64,000 nt of DNA from Tragulus kanchil (Eukaryota > Chordata > Mammalia > Artiodactyla > Tragulidae): NCBI GenBank assembly GCA_022376925.1, contig JAIOJX010000001.1, forward strand, positions 4,125,501 to 4,189,500, given 5' to 3'. The position numbers and the translations under genes were made by a program. Shown in pieces: positions 20,534 to 32,291 of the stretch; the stretch's first letter is position 1; each line of letters opens with the position of its first letter. The notes below the pieces were generated by a model, which searched no databases, was not told the origin of the DNA, and worked only from the letters and a program-made list of their open reading frames with translations.

Positions 20534-23296
20534 GGGAAGCAAGATGCCCCTCCACATGTCCCTCTAGGCAGGTTAGGCAGGGGGCCCTCCAGTTTATGTT
20601 TCAAGTAACATCCTTGTAGCTCATGGCTGTACAGATCATGATGTTCAAGTTATTGTGGATTCTCATGAGCCAGAATTAATAAGGAGAGAGAGACTGGGAA
20701 CACTCAGCTTCATTGCAGCTCAAGGTAGAATAAAGAGTGGGTAGAATTGCTCATTCCTATCTCGAAGTCTAGTGACGTGAAAACGTCATTGAAGGACGCC
20801 CTCATGGGTGTCACTGCTACTTTTGACAATGGCCACCTCGGGCACATCAGGAGGGGGACTCCAGGCCCTCATGGACGGCCTCACTGCTGGCTTGGTAGTG
20901 CCTGGTTACTCAGGTCCCGCTCTCTGCTCTGCTTTCAGCAACAGCAGTGATAGTGTTTTGAAAATGCCAGTGCTCCTTGTGTTGTAAATACTCATTCATT
21001 TCCAATCAGGGACATCAATAAAATACATTTAACTCAAGGATTCAGCCCTAGGTGGGAACACAACAAGCCTCATTTTCTCCTCCAAGACTCTGATTTTAAA
21101 AAATACTTTTTGGAGCAATTGCGCAATAAAATAGAACACATTGTATGAAGAGTCCCCGTGCTCCCCTGCACCGACAGCCTCTCCATTAGCAACATCCCCC
21201 ACTGGGGTACATTTGTTACCATTCAGGACCTCCACCACCCCTAGGCTCCTTGATTGAGGTCAGAGGTCATTGCCTCTGGCATCCCAGGGCAGTTTCCCCC
21301 AGGAACCCCGAGAAGAGGGCTCTGTAGAGGGAGTGGTCACGGCTAGCTAATGTCCTAAACAGTATCCGTTGCTTGTCAGGGAGCTGCTGTCTGGGCAGGG
21401 TGTGTGCAGGTGTGTGTGTGCTGTCACCCCAGAGATCCTTCCCGTTTTCCTTCTTCATCACAGCCCCCGCCCCAGCCCCCGTCAGCCCCTCATCTGTTCT
21501 CCATCTGTGCAATAGTTCAGAGCCTGTCGAATTTCGAAATCCTAGATAAGAGATTGTCAGCTTGCATTGGTCTGTGTCCCACAAACGACTCACACTGCAC
21601 ATCAGGCTAGAAGAGGATGGCTCTAGAAAGCTCTTGATGATCACCCCACCCTGTGTGTGTACCTAGGTTACTGGAGCAGAAGCATCTCGATCTGAAGAAA
21701 AGCATGTAAGGGCTAAGTCCAGGAGGAAAGGAAACTGGGAACACTCAGCTTCATTGCAGCTCAAGGTAGAATAAAGAGTGGGTAGAATTGCTCATTCCTA
21801 TCTCGAAGTCTAGTGACGTGAAAACGTCATTGAAGGACGCCCTCATGGGTGTCACTGCTACTTTTGACAATGGCCACCTCGGGCACATCAGGAGGGGGAC
21901 TCCAGGCCCTCATGGACGGCCTCACTGCTGGCTTGGTAGTGCCTGGTTACTCAGGTCCCGCTCTCTGCTCTGCTTTCAGCAACAGCAGTGATAGTGTTTT
22001 GAAAATGCCAGTGCTCCTTGTGTTGTAAATACTCATTCATTTCCAATCAGGGACATCAATAAAATACATTTAACTCAAGGATTCAGCCCTAGGTGGGAAC
22101 ACAACAAGCCTCATTTTCTCCTCCAAGACTCTGATTTTACAAAATACTTTTGGAGCAATTGCGCAATAAAATAGAACACATTGTATGAAGAGTCCCCGTG
22201 CTCCCCTGCACCGACAGCCTCTCCATTAGCAACATCCCCCACTGGGGTACATTTGTTACCATTCAGGACCTCCACCACCCCTAGGCTCCTTGATTGAGGT
22301 CAGAGGTCATTGCCTCTGGCATCCCAGGGCAGTTTCCCCAGGAACCCCGAGAAGAGGGCTCTGTAGAGGAGTGGTCACGGCTAGCTAATGTCCTAAACAG
22401 TATCCGTTGCTTGTCAGGGAGCTGCTGTCTGGGCAGGGTGTGTGCAGGTGTGTGTGTGCTGTCACCCCAGAGATCCTTCCCGTTTTCCTTCTTCATCACA
22501 GCCCCCGCCCCAGCCCCCGTCAGCCCCTCATCTGTTCTCCATCTGTGCAATAGTTCAGAGCCTGTCGAATTTCGAAATCCTAGATAAGAGATTGTCAGCT
22601 TGCATTGGTCTGTGTCCCACAAACGACTCACACTGCACATCAGGCTAGAAGAGGATGGCTCTAGAAAGCTCTTGATGATCACCCCACCCTGTGTGTGTAC
22701 CTAGGTTACTGGAGCAGAAGCATCTCGATCTGAAGAAAAGCATGTAAGGGCTAAGTCCAGGAGGAAAGGAAATTGGAACATTAACCATAAATCTCTTTGG
22801 ATAGTAGGATGATGAATTATTTTTATGCTAGTCTTTTATCCTTTTTGAAAACAAAGTTTTACATAACCATGGTTCTGTAATTAGATAAACAGTAAATCTA
22901 TATTACAGGAGGCACTGCGCGTGTGAACCCCGCACAGTGTTACTACTTTAAGAGTCCTGCTTGCCGGCGTGAGCTCGGCTCTGCCACCTGCTGGCAGGTC
23001 CCTCACCTGCGCGCCTCCCCTCCCTGGAGGCATCTGCCCTTGTGGATCACAGGGCTGTGTGTGAAGAACCAGGATGCCACATGTTCTCAGTGCATAGCCT
23101 CTGTCATTTCAAAGATAAAAAGCTCCCTCTGAGCTTGGCCCGGTGGCAGGCCTAGGAAGCAGGCCTTGCTGCTGTGGGCGCAAAGACCCCTGGGGCAGAG
23201 ATGAACAGGAGGCGCAACGAGTTGGGAAGGGGCTGTCACTCCTGCCCCCGAACTGGTGGTGACCGCGGACACTGACTGCTTCTGTCCTTTGTGCAG
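20534..23296. other. CD99L2 intron, largely duplication F
   Basis: About 21080-21240 (and its copy) resembles the end of an old L1-like element (GAACACATTGTATGAAGAGT and following). No exon is seen before 23297. Confidence 0.45.
20693..22770. repeat. Direct duplication F (offset 1041)
   Basis: 20693-21733 repeats at 21734-22770. The copies differ only by single-base homopolymer changes (for example the A run near 21098 and GG/GGG near 21330). Flanks and junction share a TGGAAC-like word. Confidence 0.93.
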
Positions 23297-23335
23297 GTGG
23301 TGGCCAGTATGGAGGTGGGGACGACTCTGAATCCG
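23297..23335 (+). CDS. CD99L2: CD99L2 small exon, GGGQYGGGDDSES
   Basis: This 39-bp exon lies between the acceptor TTTGTGCAG and the donor GTGAGT. It encodes GGGQYGGGDDSES, with split Gly codons at both ends. It corresponds to the variable glycine/aspartate linker just outside the membrane in CD99L2. Human has a similar short GDGRYGSNDD-type segment. The phase fits exactly between the exon at 12999 and the transmembrane exon 131 bp downstream. Confidence 0.88.
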
Positions 23336-23466
23336 GTGAGTTGGAGTCCTGAGGTTTCTGTGGGAAACCAGAAGGGACGGTGCTGGCTGCTTGGTCTCAG
23401 GGCCACCCTTGCCGATGGTTTCCTTTGACAACCACCTCTCTCCATGCCTCCCCGCTCTCTGCCTAG

Positions 23467-23586
23467 GAATGTCAGCAGAGACCGGCACCATCGCCGGCGT
23501 GGCCAGCGCCCTGGCCATGGCCCTGATCGGCGCTGTGTCCAGCTACATCTCCTACCAGCAGAAGAAGTTCTGCTTCAGCATTCAGC
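23467..23586 (+). CDS. CD99L2: CD99L2 transmembrane exon
   Basis: This 120-bp exon follows CTCTGCCTAG and precedes GTAAGT. It encodes GMSAETGTIAGVASALAMAL, then IGAVSSYISYQQKKFCFSIQ. The hydrophobic stretch IAGVASALAMALIGAVSSYI is the single membrane-spanning helix, rich in small residues (G/A/S), as in CD99 and CD99L2. YQQKKFCF is the stop-transfer basic patch at the start of the cytoplasmic tail. The match to the mammalian family is almost complete here, making this the firmest identification in the window. Confidence 0.97.
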
Positions 23587-23782
23587 GTAAGTGGACCTGC
23601 GTGTAGCCGTGGGACGCGAGCAGAGGGCCAGGACTTTGCGGGGAGAGGGCAGAACTCTGAGCAAGCTAAGATTCAGCGTATTTCCCTGGGGGTGCGGTGG
23701 GTGTGCATTTTTTAAAGCCCTTGGGGACAGATCTAGGCTGAACTCAAGTACAAACTAGTCTGGAAGAGAGGATGGGGCTGGG

Positions 23783-25890
23783 CCCAAAGACCTTGGTCTT
23801 CCAGGAGTGACTACTGGGCTTCTCATGGGTTTCCATGGGGCCTCACATCTCTGGACATGGGTCCTTGGGTGGCAGAAAGCTGTCTCCCGGCCCTCTCGAG
23901 TCCCGGCGTGCAGCCCTGTTAGGCAGGCTACCCCATTTCTCATCCTGGCGGCCTTCCCCTCCCTCTCAGATCCCAAGGGGGCACTGCTGCTGCCCAGGTA
24001 TCCCTGCTCCTCCCCTGTGGGCCAGAAAATCTTGAAGCATATGGAATCCTAAATTGCTTTGAAGGAACAGGAATGCAAGAGGAGGAGGAGCTTTGTCATT
24101 GGTGGCCATCGTTCTAGGTAGCTGTGAGTCTGTCCGTGGCATGTGAATGGAGTAGTTACAGGTGGAATCTGTGTGAGAGGCCCACTGCAGGCGCCCCTTG
24201 TCAGGGATCCACGTGGGGAGGCTGTTGAGGGTGAACACGGTTGCACTCGGTGGTTTTGCAAGCGTGGAGTGTGTTTCTGGCTGAAGATGGGTGATCTTTA
24301 GTTCAGGCTCTCAGTCAGCTACAGTGTTCTTCTTTGCTGCAGTTCAAGGCCATCTCCCGTGAGACGTCCCCTGCCCTCTGTCTTGGCCTTTGCCCTTAAT
24401 TCTACTCTGGGGCCAAGCTTCCCAGGAGATGGACTTGGGTCCTAGAATGCTTTGTGCGTGGGTATTGCCAGCATCTCCACCGTGTTTTCCCGCGAGGCCC
24501 TCAGGTTTGGTGCTTTCACTCTAGTTCACTGTTTGGGATCAGGGCCACTGCTCTAGGGACAGCGTGCGTTTCAGAGCACAACCCGCATAGCTGTCTGTGG
24601 CTGCCCTGCTGAGCTCCAGATCTTGGCAGTAGATGGGTGTGAACAGTCATGAGTGCCGAGCTGCAGGTGGTGTTGGCCTTAGAGCTATCGATCCTCCGAG
24701 CTCAGCAGCAAAGAAGCTGAGCACCGTAAAGCAGTGTCCTTTCCTCTTCCAGCTTTTGGTGGCATCAGTCCCGTCTCTGTCTCTGCTGTGTGTCGCCTCC
24801 TGTCTCTTAAAAGGGCGCCATCATGGGATGTGGTCCCAAAGACCTTGGTCTTCCAGGAGTGACTACTGGGCTTCTCATGGGTTTCCATGGGGCCTCACAT
24901 CTCTGGACATGGGTCCTTGGGTGGCAGAAAGCTGTCTCCCGGCCCTCTCGAGTCCCGGCGTGCAGCCCTGTTAGGCAGGCTACCCCATTTCTCATCCTGG
25001 CGGCCTTCCCCTCCCTCTCAGATCCCAAGGGGGCACTGCTGCTGCCCAGGTATCCCTGCTCCTCCCCTGTGGGCCAGAAAATCTTGAAGCATATGGAATC
25101 CTAAATTGCTTTGAAGGAACAGGAATGCAAGAGGAGGAGGAGCTTTGTCATTGGTGGCCATCGTTCTAGGTAGCTGTGAGTCTGTCCGTGGCATGTGAAT
25201 GGAGTAGTTACAGGTGGAATCTGTGTGAGAGGCCCACTGCAGGCGCCCCTTGTCAGGGATCCACGTGGGGAGGCTGTTGAGGGTGAACACGGTTGCACTC
25301 GGTGGTTTTGCAAGCGTGGAGTGTGTTTCTGGCTGAAGATGGGTGATCTTTAGTTCAGGCTCTCAGTCAGCTACAGTGTTCTTCTTTGCTGCAGTTCAAG
25401 GCCATCTCCCGTGAGACGTCCCCTGCCCTCTGTCTTGGCCTTTGCCCTTAATTCTACTCTGGGGCCAAGCTTCCCAGGAGATGGACTTGGGTCCTAGAAT
25501 GCTTTGTGCGTGGGTATTGCCAGCATCTCCACCGTGTTTTCCCGCGAGGCCCTCAGGTTTGGTGCTTTCACTCTAGTTCACTGTTTGGGATCAGGGCCAC
25601 TGCTCTAGGGACAGCGTGCGTTTCAGAGCACAACCCGCATAGCTGTCTGTGGCTGCCCTGCTGAGCTCCAGATCTTGGCAGTAGATGGGTGTGAACAGTC
25701 ATGAGTGCCGAGCTGCAGGTGGTGTTGGCCTTAGAGCTATCGATCCTCCGAGCTCAGCAGCAAAGAAGCTGAGCACCGTAAAGCAGTGTCCTTTCCTCTT
25801 CCAGCTTTTGGTGGCATCAGTCCCGTCTCTGTCTCTGCGTGTGTGTCGTCTCCTGTCTCTTAAAAGGGCGCTCATCATGGGATGTGGTCC
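23783..25890. repeat. Direct duplication G (offset 1052)
   Basis: 23783-24834 repeats at 24835-25890. Differences are at the ends only (for example GCGCCATCATGGG against GCGCTCATCATGGG, and CTGCTGTGTGTCGCC against CTGCGTGTGTGTCGT). Confidence 0.93.
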
Positions 25891-26721
25891 CCACCCTGAA
25901 TCCAGACTGAGCTCATCTTGAGATCCTTAACTTAGTCACGTCTGCAAAGACCCTTTTTCCAGATATGCTCACATCCACAGGTTCCAGGGATGAGAACATG
26001 GACAGGGACTTTGAAGGCCATTGTTCACCCCAGTTCAGCATTTTCCACACCCCTAACAGTGAGATGAGTGCCACCCATGGTTGTCAGGTGTGTGCCCACG
26101 GCAGGCCGGGCCGGGAAGACTTCAGGACGTGTGTTGGATGAGAAGACCTGAAAGCTGGGCCTGCAGCTACAGTTGAATGGCTTTCTGGGGGCTCCTCACT
26201 CGCCAGCACCCAGCGCCGCACCTTCAGTTCATAGACCAGACAGAGGCTGGGGAGACTGTCGCAGGAATTCAGTCCAGTTGGGAAGCGATCAGTCCAGAAG
26301 GGTAGGGGTGCCAGTGTAGGTAGGAACCGGAAGCAGAAGAGAGGTTGATTTCCAAACGGAATAGATGTCTGAATTGTGTGTGTTCATCTCTGCGGGGCCA
26401 CTCAGGTGAAAGTACGCTATTTTCACCCTTGTTTCCTGAAACAAAGAGGTGCAAAGTTTCGCAAATTGGATTAGCAGGCAAAGGCCAATGAAATGTGAGA
26501 ACCTGATGACCTTGCTCCACAGAGCTTAGCGATGTGTGGTGTTTCAGAGATGGTAGACTTGTGATAGGCTGCAGGACACGGCTGGGATCCATCTGGGGGC
26601 CAGTCTGGAGGTGAGGCTATTGCTGGGCTGGGTGCTGGGAGGCCAGGCCAGGAAAGCCGGCATGCTCAGAGGGCTCACAGGGTCTCCCAGGAAGCTCACG
26701 GAACCTGTGGACCTCTTCTGT

Positions 26722-26736
26722 CCCCCCCCCCCCCCC
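26722..26736 (+). repeat. Poly-C run
   Basis: A run of 15 C, preceded by T and followed by GGCCCCGCC. It is prone to length errors in sequencing. Confidence 0.9.
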
Positions 26737-26899
26737 GGCCCCGCCAGGCAGGCCCCTCTGTCCCTTTCCCCTCAGTCCATTAGTGGTGTCATTATTGTGG
26801 CTGAACCCACACTGTCCTGCGAGTACCATCATCGGCCCCAGTTTCCATAGAAGAAAACCGAGTGCAGTGCGTCCCTCACGTGTGAAAATGCCCCTCTTG

Positions 26900-29105
26900 C
26901 GTCCGTGTCTGTCCCCTGTGCTACCAGCATTTTCTTCCAAAGGTGTGAGTAGGGCCTGCTCCTGTGTCCACGGCCTCCCCTTGCAAGTTCCCCCAGCCCT
27001 CCCCGCTCCTTCTGTCCTCACATGACATCAGTCATGTTCCATTTCCAAATCTTCTTGTCCACCTGGACTGTTCCATCAGCTTCCCCCTGCCCTGGTCTCC
27101 CGGACACTTCTTTCTGCTCCTGGCAGCCCATGGCCCCTGTCTCAAGTGCACAGGGATGGCTCCAGCTGACCTCCCATGTTCCCTGTGAGCCAGCCGCTGA
27201 GCTTGACTTCTAAAGCCCTTCGTGGTTTGGCTCCAACCACATCCCTTCGGCTTCCCGCCCTGTGGTCTGTGTGCCCGGAAGCCTTTCTGCAGAGCTGCAC
27301 TGACCTCCCCGAGTCTGCGCTGCTCTCTCCAGCCTCCTGTCCGGCGTCCCCTCTCCTCCCCTGGCAGCGCTCATTCTTTACGCTGGGGACACCCTCCCAG
27401 GAAGCCTTCCTGTCCTCCAGCCTGTGGGCCAGATGTCTGTCTTGCCTGCTGCCACAGCGCCCTCTTCTGACTGGCTCTGCAGCCCATGGGGCTTGTGGGT
27501 TTCCGTGTCTGTGCCTGCCGCGCCACCCCAACTCCCTCCTTCTCAGTGGTCAGGGCCCGTGGGAGCCTGTGTGTCTGTCATCCACCGCTATGTCCCTGGC
27601 ACCTAGGCTGGGCAGGCATCAGAAATAGCCCCGGAGAGGTGTGTGGGGTGGTCAGTCCCCCGAGAAGCTGGGGCTCAGGATCTCCCATCCCCACCCTTTC
27701 TGTGAAGCCTCTGCTCAGAGCGGCCTTAGCCCCTCACACAGGGAAGGAAGTCAGGGGAGGCCCAGCAGGAGCCACACTGCACCCGGCGTATGGGGACACC
27801 CTTGGGGACAGCGCATGACCCCACCATGATGCTCAGGGCCTTGCAGTGTCTACTGCCCCCAAAAGGGTCCCAGCCTTGGGGACCTTCTGCTTCCCCTTCT
27901 GCCCTCCATTGCCAGGGATCAGCTTGTTGGCGCGGAAAGCCCCATGGGGCTTGTCACCAGGGTCCTAAGTTTTGTGTCTGCTTCAAAAATTTTCTGACCT
28001 CCCAGCCCCCCCCTTTTCTAGCGTCCGTGTCTTTGTCCCTTTTGGCTACCAGCATTTTCTTCCAAAGGTGTGAGTAGGGCCTGCTCCTGTGTCCACGGCC
28101 TCCCCTTGCAAGTTCCCCCAGCCCTCCCCGCTCCTTCTGTCCTCACATGACATCAGTCATGTTCCATTTCCAAATCTTCTTGTCCACCTGGACTGTTCCA
28201 TCAGCTTCCCCCTGCCCTGGTCTCCCGGACACTTCTTTCTGCTCCTGGCAGCCCATGGCCCCTGTCTCAAGTGCACAGGGATGGCTCCAGCTGACCTCCC
28301 ATGTTCCCTGTGAGCCAGCCGCTGAGCTTGACTTCTAAAGCCCTTCGTGGTTTGGCTCCAACCACATCCCTTCGGCTTCCCGCCCTGTGGTCTGTGTGCC
28401 CGGAAGCCTTTCTGCAGAGCTGCACTGACCTCCCCGAGTCTGCGCTGCTCTCTCCAGCCTCCTGTCCGGCGTCCCCTCTCCTCCCCTGGCAGCGCTCATT
28501 CTTTACGCTGGGGACACCCTCCCAGGAAGCCTTCCTGTCCTCCAGCCTGTGGGCCAGATGTCTGTCTTGCCTGCTGCCACAGCGCCCTCTTCTGACTGGC
28601 TCTGCAGCCCATGGGGCTTGTGGGTTTCCGTGTCTGTGCCTGCCGCGCCACCCCAACTCCCTCCTTCTCAGTGGTCAGGGCCCGTGGGAGCCTGTGTGTC
28701 TGTCATCCACCGCTATGTCCCTGGCACCTAGGCTGGGCAGGCATCAGAAATAGCCCCGGAGAGGTGTGTGGGGTGGTCAGTCCCCCGAGAAGCTGGGGCT
28801 CAGGATCTCCCATCCCCACCCTTTCTGTGAAGCCTCTGCTCAGAGCGGCCTTAGCCCCTCACACAGGGAAGGAAGTCAGGGGAGGCCCAGCAGGAGCCAC
28901 ACTGCACCCGGCGTATGGGGACACCCTTGGGGACAGCGCATGACCCCACCATGATGCTCAGGGCCTTGCAGTGTCTACTGCCCCCAAAAGGGTCCCAGCC
29001 TTGGGGACCTTCTGCTTCCCCTTCTGCCCTCCATTGCCAGGGATCAGCGTGTTGGCGCGGAAAGCCCCATGGGGCTTGTCACCAGGGTCCTAAGTTTTGT
29101 GTCTT
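26900..29105. repeat. Direct duplication H (offset 1125) with noisy junction
   Basis: 26921-27970 repeats at 28046-29105. The junction at about 27975-28045 is a garbled version of 26880-26921, with stretched homopolymers such as GTCTTTGTCCCTTTTGG against GTCTGTCCCCTGTG. Confidence 0.92.
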
Positions 29106-30272
29106 GCCTTCAAATGCTGCAGAAGCTCAAGGTAACGATGTGCTTGGTTACTCATTGTGCTCTCCACGCCATTGACCACCCCCCCACACCCCCCGTGCTG
29201 CTTTCGCCCTGTCAGCACGCTCCACCCATCCCCTGCCCTGGCACTCACCAGCCTGGCCGCAAGCACGTCCATCTTTAGTTCTTCCTAGTACCGGAGCAGG
29301 GTGGGGTGGGGTGGAGGTCCTCTCCAGGACTCAGACGCCCACGGATGGGCATCCCTGGGGAGCAACCAGAGGGCTGCCTTGAGCGGAAGACAGCCTGGCA
29401 TGTGCTAGGTTGGCATCTGGGTAGATGTCAGGAGGCTCAGGCACCCCTCCCTGTCCCTGTTCATCCGTCAGCCCTGCCATCCCAGGTGGGGGCTGGCCAC
29501 ACCTGCTCACAGGCAACACGTCCATCTTTCCCGGGCCCGTCTGGTGTCCACCTGGAGGCCAGCAAGCCCCAGGGCAGGCGGGAGCCTGAAGGCCACCTGG
29601 ATGCTGGAGGGACGTGCGATGGCACCCGCGCAGTGGGTTTGTGAGAACTCTGGCCCAATTTTCCCGCGGGCCCAGGGCTCTGATGAGTGTCTGGTCTCTG
29701 ACTTATCTGCGGATAAGATAGGACTGTTGAATCTCCCCAAGCAACCGCAGAAGGGGTGGGTCCACTCAGTGTCCTGAACGCCGGTGTGCAGGCGGTAATT
29801 TACGGAGTCCCCGAACTCACTAGACCCCAGCAGATGTCAGTGAGTCCCGGCCCCCACCCTATGGCAGGAACAGACCTCTTCCTGCTGTTGGCAGGAACCC
29901 GTCCAGCCACCCGCCCCACCCGCCTCCATCAGTTCCTTATGGGGCAGTTGGCTCCCTCGGTCTCGCCGGCACGCGGCCTCTGGGTGCCCGCACTGCTGGT
30001 GGAGCTGCTGTGTGGCCTACAGCCTCACAACGTGCTGGTACTTGCCGATGGCAGTGGGATGTGGGGACCTTGGCCACACATCGTATCTGAGGATGCGGTT
30101 GAGAATTCCTGGGCGGGGCAGCATGTGTGGGTGGTCCAGGGTTCAGGGGTGTGAGTCCATGGAGGGGGTTGGCTTTTTTCACCAAGCAGAGGGCTTGCTC
30201 GGGAGTCTCCATCGTGGCCGGGTGCCCTTTGGTTCTGCGTCGGTCACTGACTCTGCCCTTTGCCTCCCGCAG

Positions 30273-30338
30273 AGGGTCTCAACGCGGACTACGTGAAGGG
30301 GGAGAACCTGGAAGCCGTCGTGTGCGAGGAGCCCCAAG
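30273..30338 (+). CDS. CD99L2: CD99L2 penultimate exon, cytoplasmic tail
   Basis: This 66-bp exon lies between the acceptor TGCCTCCCGCAG and the donor GTGAGG. It completes the split Gln codon of the transmembrane exon and encodes GLNADYVKGENLEAVVCEEPQ, identical over most of its length to the mammalian CD99L2 tail. The tail is short, acidic and highly conserved. An identical copy at 31340-31405 belongs to duplication I. Confidence 0.96.
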
Positions 30339-30630
30339 GTGAGGACGCCTGGGTCACTGTCCGTGGCTGAAGGCCTCTTGATGGGTGGGCAGCACTGAGC
30401 AGAGCTGCGCTGGGAAAGCAGGGGCTCAGAGGCGTGCACAGCTCCAACTTCCAGCAGAAAGATGGGCTGCACGAAGCGGGGGGCCAGCACTCTGCCCTCC
30501 TCAGCCAGCTCCCAGCCTCCTGACAGCCAGCCACCAGCCACCAGCCGGGTTTCTGTGCCCAGGGAAGGCCGGGATTATTGGTGTCTTCATGTGGAGTGAC
30601 TCCCTCCTGACAGGCGTCTTGTGTCCCTAG

Positions 30631-30695
30631 TGAAGTACGCCGCGCTTCAGCCGCAGTCTGCGGAGCCGCCAGCGCCCGCGCCGCCCCAGATCTGA
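30631..30695 (+). CDS. CD99L2: CD99L2 last coding exon
   Basis: After the acceptor TTGTGTCCCTAG this exon encodes VKYAALQPQSAEPPAPAPPQ plus a final Ile and then TGA at 30693-30695. It follows the human C-terminus in layout (VKYSTLHTQSAEPPPPPEP-type, ending in Ile). The proline-rich end is slightly diverged. The identical copy at 31698-31762 is the product of duplication I. A real mRNA would end at the first stop codon. Confidence 0.95.
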
Positions 30696-31339
30696 GGAGC
30701 CGAGGAGGCGAGGCCCTGCTCCCCAGGCAGGCCGCACGCACGGGGCCGCTGCTGGGAACCCAGCTGCTTGTTTTGTTTGGACTCATGGCTGCCACGCTGC
30801 TCCTTCAATGTCGCTGGCTTCTTGTCATCCTCAGTTTCCCAGAGAAAGCTCTGGGCGTTTGTGAGTTTGGTTCGTGTGCCCGCTCTGCCGTGAGGCCTCC
30901 CAGGAGGCTTGCTGCTGAAATCTGAGGCCGGCTCCACAGAAAGCCAGGGCCACCCTCGGGTGCCCAGGGTCACTGATGCCCTAGGCCACCCTGCCCCCAG
31001 GCCTTGTCCGTCTGCGGAGGGGAAGGCGAAGCAGTGGAGGGCCAGAGGACGGGCGAGAGTGTGCCCGCAGGGCCCAGCGATCCCTCTACGCTTCTCACTG
31101 GGGGGGTTTCTGCCAAGGGGCGGCCCTGGCTGGGCCTGGGAGGGCTGTGGGCAGGGGCCTGGCCGTGAGGAGCACATGAGTTGGTGCCACGTGGCACTGC
31201 ACACGTGCCACACCCAAGGGAGTCCATGGAGGGGGTTGGCTTTTTTCACCAAGCAGAGGGCTTGCTCGGGAGTCTCCATCGTGGCCGGGTGCCCTTTGGT
31301 TCTGCGTCGGTCACTGACTCTGCCCTTTGCCTCCCGCAG

Positions 31340-31405
31340 AGGGTCTCAACGCGGACTACGTGAAGGGGGAGAACCTGGAAGCCGTCGTGTGCGAGGAGCC
31401 CCAAG
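31340..31405 (+). CDS. CD99L2: CD99L2 penultimate exon, second copy in duplication I
   Basis: Identical to 30273-30338. It lies downstream of a terminal exon that already has a stop codon. Most likely an assembly duplicate. Confidence 0.6.
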
Positions 31406-31697
31406 GTGAGGACGCCTGGGTCACTGTCCGTGGCTGAAGGCCTCTTGATGGGTGGGCAGCACTGAGCAGAGCTGCGCTGGGAAAGCAGGGGCTCAGAGGC
31501 GTGCACAGCTCCAACTTCCAGCAGAAAGATGGGCTGCACGAAGCGGGGGGCCAGCACTCTGCCCTCCTCAGCCAGCTCCCAGCCTCCTGACAGCCAGCCA
31601 CCAGCCACCAGCCGGGTTTCTGTGCCCAGGGAAGGCCGGGATTATTGGTGTCTTCATGTGGAGTGACTCCCTCCTGACAGGCGTCTTGTGTCCCTAG

Positions 31698-31762
31698 TGA
31701 AGTACGCCGCGCTTCAGCCGCAGTCTGCGGAGCCGCCAGCGCCCGCGCCGCCCCAGATCTGA
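31698..31762 (+). CDS. CD99L2: CD99L2 last exon, second copy in duplication I
   Basis: Identical to 30631-30695, including stop codon and acceptor. Most likely an assembly duplicate. Confidence 0.6.
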
Positions 31763-32291
31763 GGAGCCGAGGAGGCGAGGCCCTGCTCCCCAGGCAGGCC
31801 GCACGCACGGGGCCGCTGCTGGGAACCCAGCTGCTTGTTTTGTTTGGACTCATGGCTGCCACGCTGCTCCTTCAATGTCGCTGGCTTCTTGTCATCCTCA
31901 GTTTCCCAGAGAAAGCTCTGGGCGTTTGTGAGTTTGGTTCGTGTGCCCGCTCTGCCGTGAGGCCTCCCAGGAGGCTTGCTGCTGAAATCTGAGGCCGGCT
32001 CCACAGAAAGCCAGGGCCACCCTCGGGTGCCCAGGGTCACTGATGCCCTAGGCCACCCTGCCCCCAGGCCTTGTCCGTCTGCGGAGGGGAAGGCGAAGCA
32101 GTGGAGGGCCAGAGGACGGGCGAGAGTGTGCCCGCAGGGCCCAGCGATCCCTCTACGCGCTTCTCACTGGGTGGGTTTCTGCCAAGAGGCGGCCCTGGCT
32201 GGGCCTGGGAGGGCTGTGGGCAGGGGCCTGGCCGTGAGGAGCACATGAGTTGGTGCCACGTGGCACTGCACACGTGCCACACCCAAGGGGA

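Larger units (their letters stand above)
23587..30152. other. CD99L2 intron, GC-rich, without coding exons
   Basis: GC-rich intron that contains duplications G and H. Long open frames here (for example 27176-27628 plus and 27142-27531 minus) overlap on both strands and have no family resemblance, as expected from high GC. I recognised no CHR SINE or L1. A run of 15 C lies at 26722-26736. Confidence 0.55.
30153..32291. repeat. Direct duplication I (offset 1067), contains the last two CD99L2 exons
   Basis: 30153-31219 repeats at 31220-32291. Differences cluster before the junction (CTACGCTTCTC against CTACGCGCTTCTC, and GGGGGGGTTT against GGGTGGGTTT). Junction and flanks share GAGT. Confidence 0.93.
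30696..32291 (+). other. CD99L2: Probable CD99L2 3'UTR, partly duplicated
   Basis: Sequence after the stop codon, followed by a second copy of both last exons and of the same downstream sequence (31763-32291). I could not find a canonical AATAAA on the plus strand up to 33.2 kb, so the polyadenylation site is unresolved. Confidence 0.4.

Noticed and set aside
27142..28753. Open frames of 129-150 residues on both strands in the CD99L2 intron
   Set aside because: They overlap on opposite strands, have the composition expected of GC-rich intron, lack known motifs, and are duplicated by artefact H.
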